Shown: positions 1 to 7,314 of the stretch, in pieces
Position numbering within the stretch: the stretch's first letter is position 1
How the letters are laid out: every line of letters begins with the position of its first letter
Assembly (NCBI RefSeq): GCF_902497995.1
Contig: NZ_CABVII010000001.1
Span: forward strand, 310,001 to 374,000
Length of the DNA: 64,000 nt
DNA from: Pseudomonas fluorescens
GTDB lineage: Bacteria > Pseudomonadota > Gammaproteobacteria > Pseudomonadales > Pseudomonadaceae
Direction of reading: 5' to 3'
Position numbers and translations under genes: made by a program
Notes under the pieces: model-generated
What the model was told of the DNA's origin: nothing
Databases searched by the model: none
What the model saw: only the letters and a program-made list of their open reading frames with translations

Positions 1-116
1 CCCCAGTTCACTAAGCTGGTGAACTGTCCGCTAACACTTTCCCGCGGGTTTCCGACCCCGTACCCCCTGAATAACCCCAGGGTCCCCGGCAGTTTTCGGC
101 GCCCCAAACCGGTGCA
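1..116. other. Left edge, prophage sequence without a supported gene
   Basis: This stretch lies downstream of the holin gene on the minus strand. No reading frame here has a convincing start and ribosome site. It contains a GC-rich block around 41-85 and a short inverted repeat near 8-25 (CACTAAGCTGGTG). In lambda-like prophages the space between lysis and terminase genes can hold the packaging site, but nothing here proves that. Confidence 0.3.
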
Positions 117-461
117 TCACCCCTGCTTGCCGTCGGCGGGCGGCACTTCGCAGACGCCGAGCCGCTTGGCTGCCCAACGTTCGTACAGGCCGATGGCGAC
201 ATCGGCGCCGGCCATCGCGGTCAGGCAGCCCAAGCTGCCGGCGGTCCAAATCGTCATGCCGGCGCCGATCATTAACATCATCGCTGACACCCCGCAGACA
301 ATGCAGGCACCGGACCGCAGCGCCAGGCGCCGCAATAACGCCCAGCCGCGCGCGCCATCCTTGTCGGCTCGCCACATTTCACCCGAAACGCCGCCGACCA
401 ACGCGAGGACGATCACCAACCAAATCGGCATCTCTGCCAGCGCTTGCTGCTCGTTCGTCAT
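117..461 (-). CDS. Putative phage holin
   Basis: This 114-residue membrane protein probably acts as a holin, making lesions in the inner membrane at the end of the lytic cycle. Visible features are an N-terminal hydrophobic segment (about residues 10-27), two further hydrophobic stretches (about 52-70 and 72-88), charged loops, and a hydrophilic C-terminus. I chose the start MTNEQQ because a purine-rich GGGTAGGG lies just upstream; an ATG seven codons earlier is possible. It is the first gene after a terminator (479-505) that follows the antiterminator gene, which is where a lysis gene is expected. The family call rests on size, topology and context, so another small phage membrane protein is possible. 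Confidence 0.65.
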   Translation of the reverse strand: MTNEQQALAEMPIWLVIVLALVGGVSGEMWRADKDGARGWALLRRLALRSGACIVCGVSAMMLMIGAGMTIWTAGSLGCLTAMAGADVAIGLYERWAAKRLGVCEVPPADGKQG

Positions 462-478
462 CGCCCTACCCCATAAAC

Positions 479-505
479 GCAAAAACCCGACGCTAGGGCC
501 GGGTT
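479..505 (-). terminator. Intrinsic terminator just upstream of the holin gene
   Basis: On the minus strand AACCCG and CGGGTT (complements at 500-505 and 484-489) pair across a ten-base loop and are followed by a run of five T. It sits 18 bases before the holin start and downstream of the Q-like gene, so it is a natural stop signal to be read through once antitermination begins. Confidence 0.6.
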
Positions 506-975
506 AAGTGTGTGGTGCCTGCCGCTCTCTGCGGTCGCACCTATCGAAGATGTGTACTTTTTACAGGTCGATTCCGGTGGCAGCAAGCTAGTTTTAATGC
601 CACCGCTGAATATGTACCCAACGCCCTAGCAATGTAGACGAATACACCCCTCGGCTACCTGCTCCTCTTGCGCTGTCCTTCCAGCCCCACTATTCAGAAT
701 CGAAGTGGGACGCTTGAGAACGCCTGAATTCAATGCTCTGACCCACTGTCCTACCTTCTTTACTCTTTTCTCATGTAAAGAAGGAAATTGAAGAACACGC
801 GTGCGCGCCACTGGCGCGTGATGCTGTCCGCTACGCTCACACGGGCGGGGCACTTCTGCGGGCGGGACGGTGGGACAGCCCAACAACGACGCGGCCCGCG
901 CTTGTCCCACTACGTCAAAACGTAGCGGGACAAGGCGGGCCAGTGGGGCGACGACTGCCGGAGTAATGCCTGGGG
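506..975. other. Non-coding region between Q-like gene and holin, with hairpins
   Basis: About 470 bases have no convincing gene. Two hairpins stand out. One is 576-604, with seven-base arms GGTGGCA/TGCCACC and a 15-base loop. The other is 901-934, with 15-base arms containing one mismatch (CTTGTCCC-A/G-CTACGT) around a CAAA loop and no following T tract. By position this is where a late promoter and antiterminator-loading site would be expected, reading leftward; I cannot identify the promoter. Confidence 0.4.
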
Positions 976-1335
976 TCACGCAGCCTTCCCCATCAGCATG
1001 CCGGCAATGCACAGATGCGCCTCATGCAGGCGCTGGTAATAGGTGTCACGACTGCATCCGCAGTGGGTGTACTTCTGAGACAGAAAGCTTTCGTGATTGC
1101 AGTAGTGCTCCCGCACGATCACCGACTGTTGCGGTGCCAGGTGCTTGTTCACGATTAGCTCGATATCTGCCGACTCGTCCAGCAACACCCTGCTACCGCG
1201 AGTTCCGCGAATCAGCTCGCCCTTGCATTCCATCAACATCGCGATCATGTTGCCGCCGCCCAGCTCCGAGCCTTGTGGGTCGCTGTGCAGATCCTCTGCC
1301 CAGAGCTTGAGCATCTCGTCGATTCGCTTAATCAA
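976..1335 (-). CDS. Q-like phage antitermination protein
   Basis: The 119-residue product is probably the late antiterminator that lets RNA polymerase read through the terminator before the lysis and head genes. I place the start at TTG (1335-1333): AAGGAG lies seven bases upstream and the codon overlaps the end of the primase gene, as in translational coupling. An ATG at 1314 is the alternative. The C-terminal half has an SxKYTxCGCSRDTYYQRLHEAH pattern that resembles a helix-turn-helix, with Cys residues. Position between primase and holin supports the call. The sequence family was not verified, so some other late regulator is possible. Confidence 0.6.
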   Translation of the reverse strand: MIKRIDEMLKLWAEDLHSDPQGSELGGGNMIAMLMECKGELIRGTRGSRVLLDESADIELIVNKHLAPQQSVIVREHYCNHESFLSQKYTHCGCSRDTYYQRLHEAHLCIAGMLMGKAA

Positions 1336-3544
1336 AGCAAGGCTCCTTGAACTCGACGCGCTGCAACGCTGAAGCGCCTCCCCAACCCGCAGGCTTCTTG
1401 TAAGCCCAAGGCCGCTGGCCGCTCTTGGCCAAAGCCGGCAGGCGCACACGCCGCCATCCCAGGCGATGCATGATCGCTCCGACGCGCATTTGTTCTGGCT
1501 TGCCCCAGTGACCGGCATCCAGCTTCAGCGGACCGGATAATACTTCGCTGCCGGTGGTGGTTTCACCGAGCTGCGAATCCTCAAGCCAACTCAGGATCGG
1601 ACCTTCCCACTCATCCACCACAAAGCGCTCATCTTGGGCTTCGGCGAACATCGACGCCTCTTCACGATTGACCCACCAGATATCGCCCGCCTCGTAACAG
1701 AACATTGCTTCAGCCCACAGCTGGTCACGGATGTCACGCAGCTGGGCCAGATCGACCTTGGTACACGCCACAGGCCAGTAACGACGGTTGCCGGTGGCGT
1801 CCTTGAGATATTCGTCTTGGTTGGTGGTACCCACGAAAACACACTGGCGTGGCACGTCATTACTTCTGCGGCCGTAGCTTTCACGATAGGTGTCGGTGGA
1901 CGCCGAGAAAAATTGCTTGGCCTTGGTGCTCTCAGCCTTGTTGAAGCTGTCCAGCTCGCCCAGCTCAATAATCCACTTGCCCCGGATCGCCTGAAAACCA
2001 TCCTTGTCACCAAGCGCAAACGGCGTATCCATAAACCACTCACCACCGAGAATGCTCATGGCTGTGGATTTACCTTCGCCCTGACCACCCTCAAGAATCA
2101 TGACCGAGTCAGCCTTGCAGCCTGGCTTCATGACCCGCGCAACTGCCGAGATCATCCAGCGCTTACCCACCTTGGCCGTGTATTCGCTGGCTTCAACGCC
2201 CATCACATTGGTCAGCCAGTTTTCCAGCCGAGGCACTCGATCCCATTCCAACTTGGACAGGTATTCGCGCACTGGGTGAAAGGCATGGTCATGAGCGACC
2301 ACGCTGACCGCCTCGATTACGCTGGAGGGTTTCACCCGAAGGTTGTACTGCTGCGCGAGCCACTTCATCACCCGGATATCATCGATGTCGGCCCAGTCAC
2401 CCGTGCCGCCGCCATACGGGGCGGCCCGCAACTTCACGATCTTCGAGCTGAAGGCACTGAAGCTGATCACGCCGGCCCAACGCTCGTCGTTGCCGAGGAT
2501 CAGCTCGACATTCTGCATGTGCGCGATCAGCGCGCCGCTTTCAGTACGGGCCAGTTGATCCTTCCATCCTCCCGCTGCCGGTGGCTTGACCACTGCCAAG
2601 ACCTGACGGCGAACTGTTTCCAGCCCCTCAGCGATGTGCAGGTCATTGAAGTCGGTCCATTTGTCTTCACGCTCGACCGAGAAGATTGGGCCAACAACCT
2701 GACCACCAACGATCAATGCGGCGTTGCCAGCCTTCTCTTCACCAGGGTTCCAAGCATCGCCATTCGGGCGTTTGGTCTTCCAGTCATCATCACGACAAAC
2801 GATCAAGGGGCAACCGGGGAAACGCTCGCGCATGGCCTTACTAATGACGAGCAAGTTGCCCGCATCAAACGCGATGGCCACTGTCAACGAGGTCGCCATA
2901 TGCAGGCTTGCGCCGGTCGCGTAACCCTCACACACCAGTACCGGTTCGCCCGGTTCCGGATGCGGGCCGATCAGGTGAAAGGCCCCCTCTTTCGACATGC
3001 CGTAAGGCCAGTAGGATTTATCCCGCCCGGTCTCTTCCTGCTTCTCGGGATAGATCACCTGCAGGCCAACAATCTGATCTCGGACGTTGCACATAGGCAC
3101 TAAAAACGCGCCTGAGCGCGGTGCATAACGAACGCCGAAACCGACAATCTGCTTTCGATCCAGATAGGTGCTGCGGCCTTTCTCCGGCATACGCTTGAAC
3201 ATACCGGCCGCACGGTTCGCCGCTCGACGTGCGGCATTGGCCGCGATCTCGGCGGCGCGCCGCTTCGCGTCCTCCTGACGAGCCCGCATGACCTCGCGCT
3301 CTTCCGGACTCATGCGCCCGGCCTTGACCTTGATCTTCTGCGATTCGCCGGAGCGCCAGTCACCGAAGCTACCAAAAATCAGCGTTTCGCCCTTCTCCGT
3401 GCGGTGTTCGTGCACCACGTACCAACCGTTCTTTTCCTTGCCCTTGTCCTGCGAAGTCTTGCAGCGGGTCAGTTTGCCAAAAGTCAGCGGCTGTTCCGGC
3501 TCGAGGCCATAGTTTGCGAATTGACCGAGAACCTCATCGAGCAT
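1328..3544 (-). CDS. Prophage primase-helicase with Toprim and VapE-type domains
   Basis: This 738-residue replication protein likely primes and unwinds phage DNA. The N-terminal third has a Toprim-like segment near residue 200 (LVCEGYATGAS, then IVCRDDD about 50 residues on). The C-terminal half is a VapE/virulence-E-type superfamily 3-like ATPase, with a Walker A motif GGQGEGKST near residues 484-492, a GELDSF segment, and FVGTTN followed by TGNRRYWPV. It overlaps the DksA-like gene upstream by 11 bases and abuts the Q-like gene downstream, so the whole leftward block looks like one operon. Length and motif order fit the phage family well. Confidence 0.85.
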   Translation of the reverse strand: MLDEVLGQFANYGLEPEQPLTFGKLTRCKTSQDKGKEKNGWYVVHEHRTEKGETLIFGSFGDWRSGESQKIKVKAGRMSPEEREVMRARQEDAKRRAAEIAANAARRAANRAAGMFKRMPEKGRSTYLDRKQIVGFGVRYAPRSGAFLVPMCNVRDQIVGLQVIYPEKQEETGRDKSYWPYGMSKEGAFHLIGPHPEPGEPVLVCEGYATGASLHMATSLTVAIAFDAGNLLVISKAMRERFPGCPLIVCRDDDWKTKRPNGDAWNPGEEKAGNAALIVGGQVVGPIFSVEREDKWTDFNDLHIAEGLETVRRQVLAVVKPPAAGGWKDQLARTESGALIAHMQNVELILGNDERWAGVISFSAFSSKIVKLRAAPYGGGTGDWADIDDIRVMKWLAQQYNLRVKPSSVIEAVSVVAHDHAFHPVREYLSKLEWDRVPRLENWLTNVMGVEASEYTAKVGKRWMISAVARVMKPGCKADSVMILEGGQGEGKSTAMSILGGEWFMDTPFALGDKDGFQAIRGKWIIELGELDSFNKAESTKAKQFFSASTDTYRESYGRRSNDVPRQCVFVGTTNQDEYLKDATGNRRYWPVACTKVDLAQLRDIRDQLWAEAMFCYEAGDIWWVNREEASMFAEAQDERFVVDEWEGPILSWLEDSQLGETTTGSEVLSGPLKLDAGHWGKPEQMRVGAIMHRLGWRRVRLPALAKSGQRPWAYKKPAGWGGASALQRVEFKEPCFD

Positions 3545-3761
3545 GTCGCCCCCCTAAAACTTCATCAACGATCTGGCAGGACACGCAGTAAATGCAACCT
3601 TGCACGGCGAGGCGGCGAGCTTCAGGAATCGGCTCAGCGCAGTTGTCGCAGAATATGAAAGAGTGTGCGGCCGACGCAGGTTTAGCTGCATTGCGAGCAG
3701 CTAGCGCCTGATCGAGGCGCTCCTGCACCAGGTCATTCGCAAAATCAGCGATATCAGCCAC
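3534..3761 (-). CDS. DksA/TraR-like zinc-finger protein
   Basis: The 75-residue protein has the C4 zinc-finger signature of the TraR/DksA family: FCDNCAEPIP, then GCIYCVSCQ 17 residues later. TraR-type proteins bind the secondary channel of RNA polymerase and alter promoter choice in the manner of DksA with ppGpp; here it would act during phage development. The GTG start at 3761 is chosen because it overlaps the end of the CII-like gene by eight bases and follows a GGGGGCGGA stretch. A longer frame upstream has no start in a sensible place. The N-terminal helix (ADIADFANDLVQERLDQALA) fits the coiled part of TraR. Confidence 0.75.
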   Translation of the reverse strand: MADIADFANDLVQERLDQALAARNAAKPASAAHSFIFCDNCAEPIPEARRLAVQGCIYCVSCQIVDEVLGGRHAR

Positions 3762-4272
3762 GGTCCGCCCCCCGAGTTGTTTGGTTGACGTAGGAAGCGC
3801 GGTTGAACATTCCCAGCAGCCCCTGAATGCCACGGAACACCTGCAAGCGAATCTCGGCCAATTCGTGGTCAGAGACCACGCCATCACCAATGCTTTTGGC
3901 CCAGGTATCAGCCAGATCGGCAACCTGCCGGAAGTACGCGGCGATACCGGTGGTCAACGTCTCGGGCATATCGTTGGTGTACGCCTCGGCCAGCTCTTGC
4001 CAGGTCGTATCCCCCACCAACGCATGCACCGCATCGAGAATGCGACGGTCTTTGGTCAACTCCAGGATTTCGCCGAACTCCTGAATGTTCACCGCGTGGC
4101 TGGGGTGGGTTGGTGACAGTTTGTGCTGCAGCGTGGTGGGGTTTCTGCCGGTGGTGGCGGCGATTGCAGCGGCGCCACCAGGGTAGTCCCGCGCAGCATG
4201 GTAGAGCGCCAAATCGAGCGGCAGGATTTCCCGCTTTGCTCGATCAACGCAGTTCAGAGCGATTCGGCTCAT
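3754..4272 (-). CDS. Phage regulatory CII-family protein
   Basis: This 172-residue protein resembles the CII/CP76-like regulators of Pseudomonas and P2-like phages, which influence the lysis-lysogeny choice and early transcription. Its N-terminal half (LALYHAARDYPGGAAAIAATTGRNPTTLQHKLS) reads as a helix-turn-helix in which the chromosome partner is matched to a repressor-type fold; the C-terminal half is helical. The start MSRIALNC is favoured because TAAGGATT precedes it by a few bases; an upstream ATG would extend through the leader. It is the first substantial gene after cro on the leftward transcript. Confidence 0.65.
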   Translation of the reverse strand: MSRIALNCVDRAKREILPLDLALYHAARDYPGGAAAIAATTGRNPTTLQHKLSPTHPSHAVNIQEFGEILELTKDRRILDAVHALVGDTTWQELAEAYTNDMPETLTTGIAAYFRQVADLADTWAKSIGDGVVSDHELAEIRLQVFRGIQGLLGMFNRASYVNQTTRGADRG

Positions 4273-4366
4273 GGCATTAATCCTTATAAGTTGCCAGTGC
4301 CGCGCGGCTTGCAGTGGTGATACATTTGCCGCGTGGCTTGAAAGGGCCCAAAAGCCGGCTAGATCC

Positions 4367-4507
4367 TCAAGATCGAAACCGGCACCGTGCCGAGGCAAAC
4401 GATCCGTCGTTCACCTCTGGCGCAACAGCTGCCCAATCTGTGGTGGAGAAGGCAGCAACCCAAGACATCCGTGCCTTGGCAGCGCGATAAAGGTTAGCGG
4501 TTCGCAT
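4367..4507 (-). CDS. Possible 46-residue ORF between cro and the CII-like gene
   Basis: An ATG-to-TGA frame encodes 46 residues beginning MRTANLYRAAKARMSW. It lies within the 325-base space between cro and the CII-like gene and reads in the same direction. I see no clear ribosome site and no recognised family. It may equally be untranslated leader; the rest of the gap holds a plus-strand terminator at 4574-4597 and nothing else that I can support. Confidence 0.2.
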   Translation of the reverse strand: MRTANLYRAAKARMSWVAAFSTTDWAAVAPEVNDGSFASARCRFRS

Positions 4508-4573
4508 GTGGTGTGCCCGCCTACCTTTACCGCGACCCGACAGCACTGTGGTGGTGTGTGCCGGGAGGAACTG

Positions 4574-4597
4574 GGCGACCCTCGGGTCGCCTTTTTT
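4574..4597 (+). terminator. Rightward terminator facing cro
   Basis: GGCGACC pairs with GGTCGCC around a four-base loop and is followed by six T on the plus strand. The T run abuts the 3' end of cro, which is read in the opposite direction. It would end a plus-strand transcript coming from over the CII-like region, so it implies an antisense RNA or protects the switch region from rightward transcription. Confidence 0.55.
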
Positions 4598-4822
4598 CTA
4601 GGCCGCTTTGGGAATATCCGATTCCGGAGGGAATACGTCATCAAGCGAGCAAACAGCCCCCAACCGATTCAGTGCAGCGGTAATAGCTCGGCACTCACTG
4701 AGGCCTGGCGTTCTATGACCAGACTCGTAGTTGCTCAGCCTTGTCTGAGTCCAACCAAGAAGCTCACCCAAATCCCGCTGCTTTATCTGCGCCTCCTTTC
4801 TGAGGCAGGCAATTCGGTTCAT
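4598..4822 (-). CDS. Cro-like helix-turn-helix repressor
   Basis: This 74-residue protein is almost entirely an XRE helix-turn-helix (IKQRDLGELLGWTQTRLSNYESGHRTP at about residues 13-37). It is divergent from the CI-like gene and the two share a short operator region, the arrangement of a lambdoid switch. As the first leftward gene it would shut off the repressor gene and tune early transcription in the lytic state. The start is the only ATG that keeps the full domain, close to a promoter at 4849-4877. Confidence 0.75.
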   Translation of the reverse strand: MNRIACLRKEAQIKQRDLGELLGWTQTRLSNYESGHRTPGLSECRAITAALNRLGAVCSLDDVFPPESDIPKAA

Positions 4823-4848
4823 GAATCTGACTCCTTTTGACTTCGCAC

Positions 4849-4911
4849 ACTCTAAACACGTAACGTGATTATTTCAACACGATAAGTGAGAAAAAAACAT
4901 TTCAATACGTG
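4849..4911. promoter_or_regulatory. Switch region: cro promoter and CI/Cro operators
   Basis: The leftward cro promoter reads TTGAAA (4877-4872), 17 bases, TAGAGT (4854-4849). Two operator-like palindromes with the pattern CAC-N5-GTG lie at 4857-4867 (inside the spacer) and 4878-4888; a weaker half-matching copy ends AATACGTG at 4904-4911. The same pattern recurs twice after the CI-like gene. Repressor binding at 4857 would cover the cro promoter. Confidence 0.6.
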
Positions 4912-4924
4912 ATAAAAAACCGAC

Positions 4925-5647
4925 ATGGAAACTTTAGGCTCCCGCATCAAGCGGCTCAGAAAACAGAACGGTCTCACCCAGCAGGGTTTGGCTGCGGCCT
5001 GCGGCTGGTCGTCGCAATCTCGGATCGGCAATTATGAGAGCGATCTCAGAGAGCCCAACCTAACGGACCTGATGGTGCTCGCCCCAGCATTAGGCGTATC
5101 CGTTGCTGACTTAATCAGCGGCACCGGATCGCAACAGCTGATTGCGTCTGCCTTGGGCAACGTCGCCCCTCCCATCTCGACCTGGTCGCCAAATACAGCT
5201 GGAAGCGCGGTTAGACCCTTAGGCCCTACAAAGGAAGGAGTGGTGCCAGTGGTCGGCACAGCAAAACTGGGGATGGATGGCTACTTCGAAGCGTTAGATT
5301 TCCCTGTCGGGCATGGCGATGGCTACTTACACATTTACAGCGATGACCCGAACGCCTATGGCCTTAGAGTTATTGGTGACAGCATGCACCCTCGAATCAA
5401 AAGCGGTGAGTACGTTCTCATTGAACCGAACAAAACATACCTCACCGGCGACGAGGTCATGGTTCAAACCTATGACGGCCGCTCAATGATTAAAGAGTTC
5501 ATCTATTTAAGAGACGGCGTATATCGATTCGACAGCGTTAATCAGGATCACAGCCCCATTCACCTAGACCAGAACGATGTTTCGAAGGTCCACCTAGTCG
5601 GCGGGATTCTGAAATCATCACGGTTCGCTCACGACAAGAACGATTAA
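4925..5647 (+). CDS. CI-like prophage repressor (XRE domain plus S24 peptidase)
   Basis: This 240-residue protein keeps the prophage silent. It has an XRE helix-turn-helix at about residues 8-62 and a LexA/S24-type C-terminal domain with the catalytic Ser in GDSMHP (Ser153) and Lys in SMIKEF (Lys190). Such repressors cleave themselves when RecA is activated by DNA damage. The usual Ala-Gly cleavage pair is not obvious in the linker, which reads VPVVGTAKLG near residues 107-116. The gene is divergent from cro and flanked on both sides by CAC-N5-GTG operator copies, so it probably represses cro and the rightward early operon and controls itself. Confidence 0.85.
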   Translation: METLGSRIKRLRKQNGLTQQGLAAACGWSSQSRIGNYESDLREPNLTDLMVLAPALGVSVADLISGTGSQQLIASALGNVAPPISTWSPNTAGSAVRPLGPTKEGVVPVVGTAKLGMDGYFEALDFPVGHGDGYLHIYSDDPNAYGLRVIGDSMHPRIKSGEYVLIEPNKTYLTGDEVMVQTYDGRSMIKEFIYLRDGVYRFDSVNQDHSPIHLDQNDVSKVHLVGGILKSSRFAHDKND

Positions 5648-5648
5648 T

Positions 5649-5688
5649 CACACATCGTGTTGACATGATAAACACAATACGTGATATT
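5649..5688 (+). promoter_or_regulatory. Rightward early promoter with two operators
   Basis: TTGACA (5660-5665), 17 bases, GATATT (5683-5688) is a strong sigma-70-type promoter. CAC-N5-GTG palindromes lie at 5649-5659 and 5673-5683; the second covers the spacer and first base of the -10 element. This matches the switch-region operators, so the CI-like repressor should silence the operon that runs from 5724 toward the integrase. Confidence 0.65.
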
Positions 5689-5723
5689 TGCCTCACTCTT
5701 CCACCACAGAGCGAGGCAACACC

Positions 5724-5897
5724 ATGCACACCACAGCCACTCTGCACGTCCATCCGGCCGTTGCTGATCCGTTCCGCATCTTCGAGATTCGCCGCTTAGC
5801 CCGCGATTCCGGCTGCACGTTCATTGCTGCCAAACCCAAACAAGCCCACACCACGCCCACCTCGTTTGATCCAAACGACGGAGGGCGGGCAGCATGA
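5724..5897 (+). CDS. Small prophage protein of unknown function
   Basis: The 57-residue product begins MHTTATLHVHP and has no recognised domain. The start is chosen at the second possible methionine, after GAGGCAAC, which also places it 36 bases after the -10 element of the early promoter. Its stop overlaps the next start as ATGA, indicating coupled translation. It is the first gene of the repressed rightward operon. Short leader-proximal proteins of this type are common and variable in Pseudomonas prophages. Confidence 0.5.
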   Translation: MHTTATLHVHPAVADPFRIFEIRRLARDSGCTFIAAKPKQAHTTPTSFDPNDGGRAA

Positions 5898-6484
5898 ACA
5901 AGTTCAAGCTCGATAATCGAACCCTGCAACTGCTCAATGCCCAGGTCAATCTGAGCGAGACCTTCAATCACAAGCTGCGCTCCACACCACTGAGTGTCGT
6001 ACTGTCGCTTAGCCTGAAGGTTGAGCGCAGCAAATCGGACACGCTCTTCACCGTAGTACTGGGCGGCGAACGCCACACGCTGACCCTGCAGAACGGCCCC
6101 AAGATGCACCTCAAGTTGGCCAACTTTATCGAAGAAATCGCCAACGGCCCTGTCGATTCCAGCAACACGGTAGAACTGCAGCCACCTCCTCACGCAAGCC
6201 GTCGATATGCCGCGTTCGATGCCGAGCACAAGCAGCAAGTGTTCGAGCTGGTACGCACTGGTGGTGCTCTAAGCCTCGACATGGGCTTTGAACTCCCGAT
6301 ACAGATCGCCATCCATCGCAACCAAACGCGCACCGGTGTCACCACCATCATGAGTATTGGCGTGAAACGGCCACGCACCAAATGCTTCACCGTGTGTGGG
6401 ACCGAGGTAGAGATGTATGAAAAAGTTATCGAATGCATCAACCACCTGGCTGCCGTGGCGACTCCCGCGGCGCATGCAGCTTAG
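5894..6484 (+). CDS. Hypothetical prophage early protein
   Basis: This 196-residue protein starts in an ATGA overlap with the gene before it. I recognise no family. The N-terminal half is basic and rich in beta-prone residues, with LSLSLKVERSKSDTLFTVVLGGERHTLTL as a clear strand-rich segment; the C-terminal third looks helical and ends in an Ala-rich tail. There is no signal peptide or membrane segment. It belongs to the CI-controlled early operon, so a role in early development, recombination or host takeover is possible but not shown. Confidence 0.6.
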   Translation: MNKFKLDNRTLQLLNAQVNLSETFNHKLRSTPLSVVLSLSLKVERSKSDTLFTVVLGGERHTLTLQNGPKMHLKLANFIEEIANGPVDSSNTVELQPPPHASRRYAAFDAEHKQQVFELVRTGGALSLDMGFELPIQIAIHRNQTRTGVTTIMSIGVKRPRTKCFTVCGTEVEMYEKVIECINHLAAVATPAAHAA

Positions 6485-6492
6485 GAGGAACG

Positions 6493-6777
6493 ATGGAGCG
6501 CACCCTTGCCCAAACTGCCAAATACCTTGGCACTACCCGTCCCAAGCTAATCACCCTGATGCGCAACAAAGGCCTGATCAACGAGAGCAATTTGCCGGCC
6601 TATCCGACCCGCGACCGAGAGTACCTGCGCGTCAAAGACAGCAACTGGTATCACACCGAACTGGGCATGCAATACAGCCAGTCGACCCGTGTGAAAGAAC
6701 CAGGCATCCAATGGCTGGCTGCACAACTCGGCCTCGAACTTCCCGCTATCCCGGTCGACAACCGTGACGTGGCCTAG
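6493..6777 (+). CDS. KilA-C-like (phage antirepressor C-terminal type) DNA-binding protein
   Basis: The 94-residue product corresponds to the KilA-C domain alone: ERTLAQTAKYLGTTRPKLITLMRNKGLINESNLPAYPTRDREYLRVKDSNW has the layout of the C-terminal domain of phage antirepressors, with a helix-turn-helix and a small wing. Full antirepressors also carry an N-terminal Bro or Ant domain, which is absent here. The ATG at 6493 follows TTAGGAGGAACG, an excellent ribosome site. It sits in the early operon and may modulate the CI/Cro circuit, but binding targets are unknown. Confidence 0.65.
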   Translation: MERTLAQTAKYLGTTRPKLITLMRNKGLINESNLPAYPTRDREYLRVKDSNWYHTELGMQYSQSTRVKEPGIQWLAAQLGLELPAIPVDNRDVA

Positions 6778-6943
6778 GGAGTTCGCCCGCCAAATCGTCG
6801 CAATGCGCACTCGCGAGGAACGCAACGCTGCGCTCCTCGAAGTGCCTGAGCATTTGCGGGAGCTGACCAAGCGCCATTGCCTCAACGCGTGGAACCATCC
6901 AGCACGACAACAACGCATGGAGAGCCTGAAGATCGATGAGTAG
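6764..6943 (+). CDS. Small conserved-looking prophage protein
   Basis: A 59-residue frame starting GTG (6764) overlaps the end of the KilA-C-like gene and its stop overlaps the start of the PrtN-like gene. The sequence (MRTREERNAALLEVPEHLRELTKRHC) is charged and helical, of a kind I recall between such genes in Pseudomonas prophages, but I assign no function. An internal ATG at 6803 would give 46 residues. The tight overlaps on both sides are the main evidence that it is real. Confidence 0.5.
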   Translation: MTWPREFARQIVAMRTREERNAALLEVPEHLRELTKRHCLNAWNHPARQQRMESLKIDE

Positions 6944-7262
6944 TGACAATCAACCCATATTGCGGCTACTGCCAGCACCGGATTCGGCCACCGTAGAGCT
7001 GCTCTACCGCACCTTCGGCGACGTGCTTATCCCCCTGGAAAAGCTGCGCGTGCAGTACTTCCGCAACCTTAACGAAAAGACGCTTCTGACGGAGATAAGT
7101 AGCGGCCGCATCCAGCTACCCGTCACCACGCTCAACAACAGTCGCAAGGCACTCAAGTTTGTGCATATACGCCATGCCGCTGCCCTGATCGATATCCGCG
7201 CTTACAAGGCCGATGAAGAGATGGACAGGAACCAAACCGGACCATCCGAGCAAGACGACTAA
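6936..7262 (+). CDS. PrtN-like pyocin-activator family protein
   Basis: The 108-residue protein resembles PrtN, the activator that binds P boxes upstream of pyocin genes in Pseudomonas aeruginosa. The match is in the order of features: LYRTFGDVLIPLEKLRVQYFRNLNEKTLLTEISSGRIQLPVTTLNNS, then VHIRHAAALIDIRA. The ATG overlaps the stop of the previous gene (ATGAGTAG). In this prophage early operon it may activate phage genes, or cross-talk with host tailocin genes; neither is shown. The C-terminus beyond residue 90 is acidic and unconserved-looking. Confidence 0.7.
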   Translation: MSSDNQPILRLLPAPDSATVELLYRTFGDVLIPLEKLRVQYFRNLNEKTLLTEISSGRIQLPVTTLNNSRKALKFVHIRHAAALIDIRAYKADEEMDRNQTGPSEQDD

Positions 7263-7314
7263 CCAAACAACGGCTGCCACCACCAGCCAAGCAAAACCGC
7301 CAGGAGCACACCAC

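Noticed and set aside
626..1012. 128-codon minus-strand frame between Q-like gene and holin
   Set aside because: It overlaps the end of the Q-like gene, contains the 901-934 hairpin, lacks a ribosome site, and its composition is low quality; I treat the region as non-coding.
1634..3103. 489-codon plus-strand frame opposite the primase gene
   Set aside because: Antisense shadow of a gene with clear Walker and Toprim motifs; no recognisable domain.
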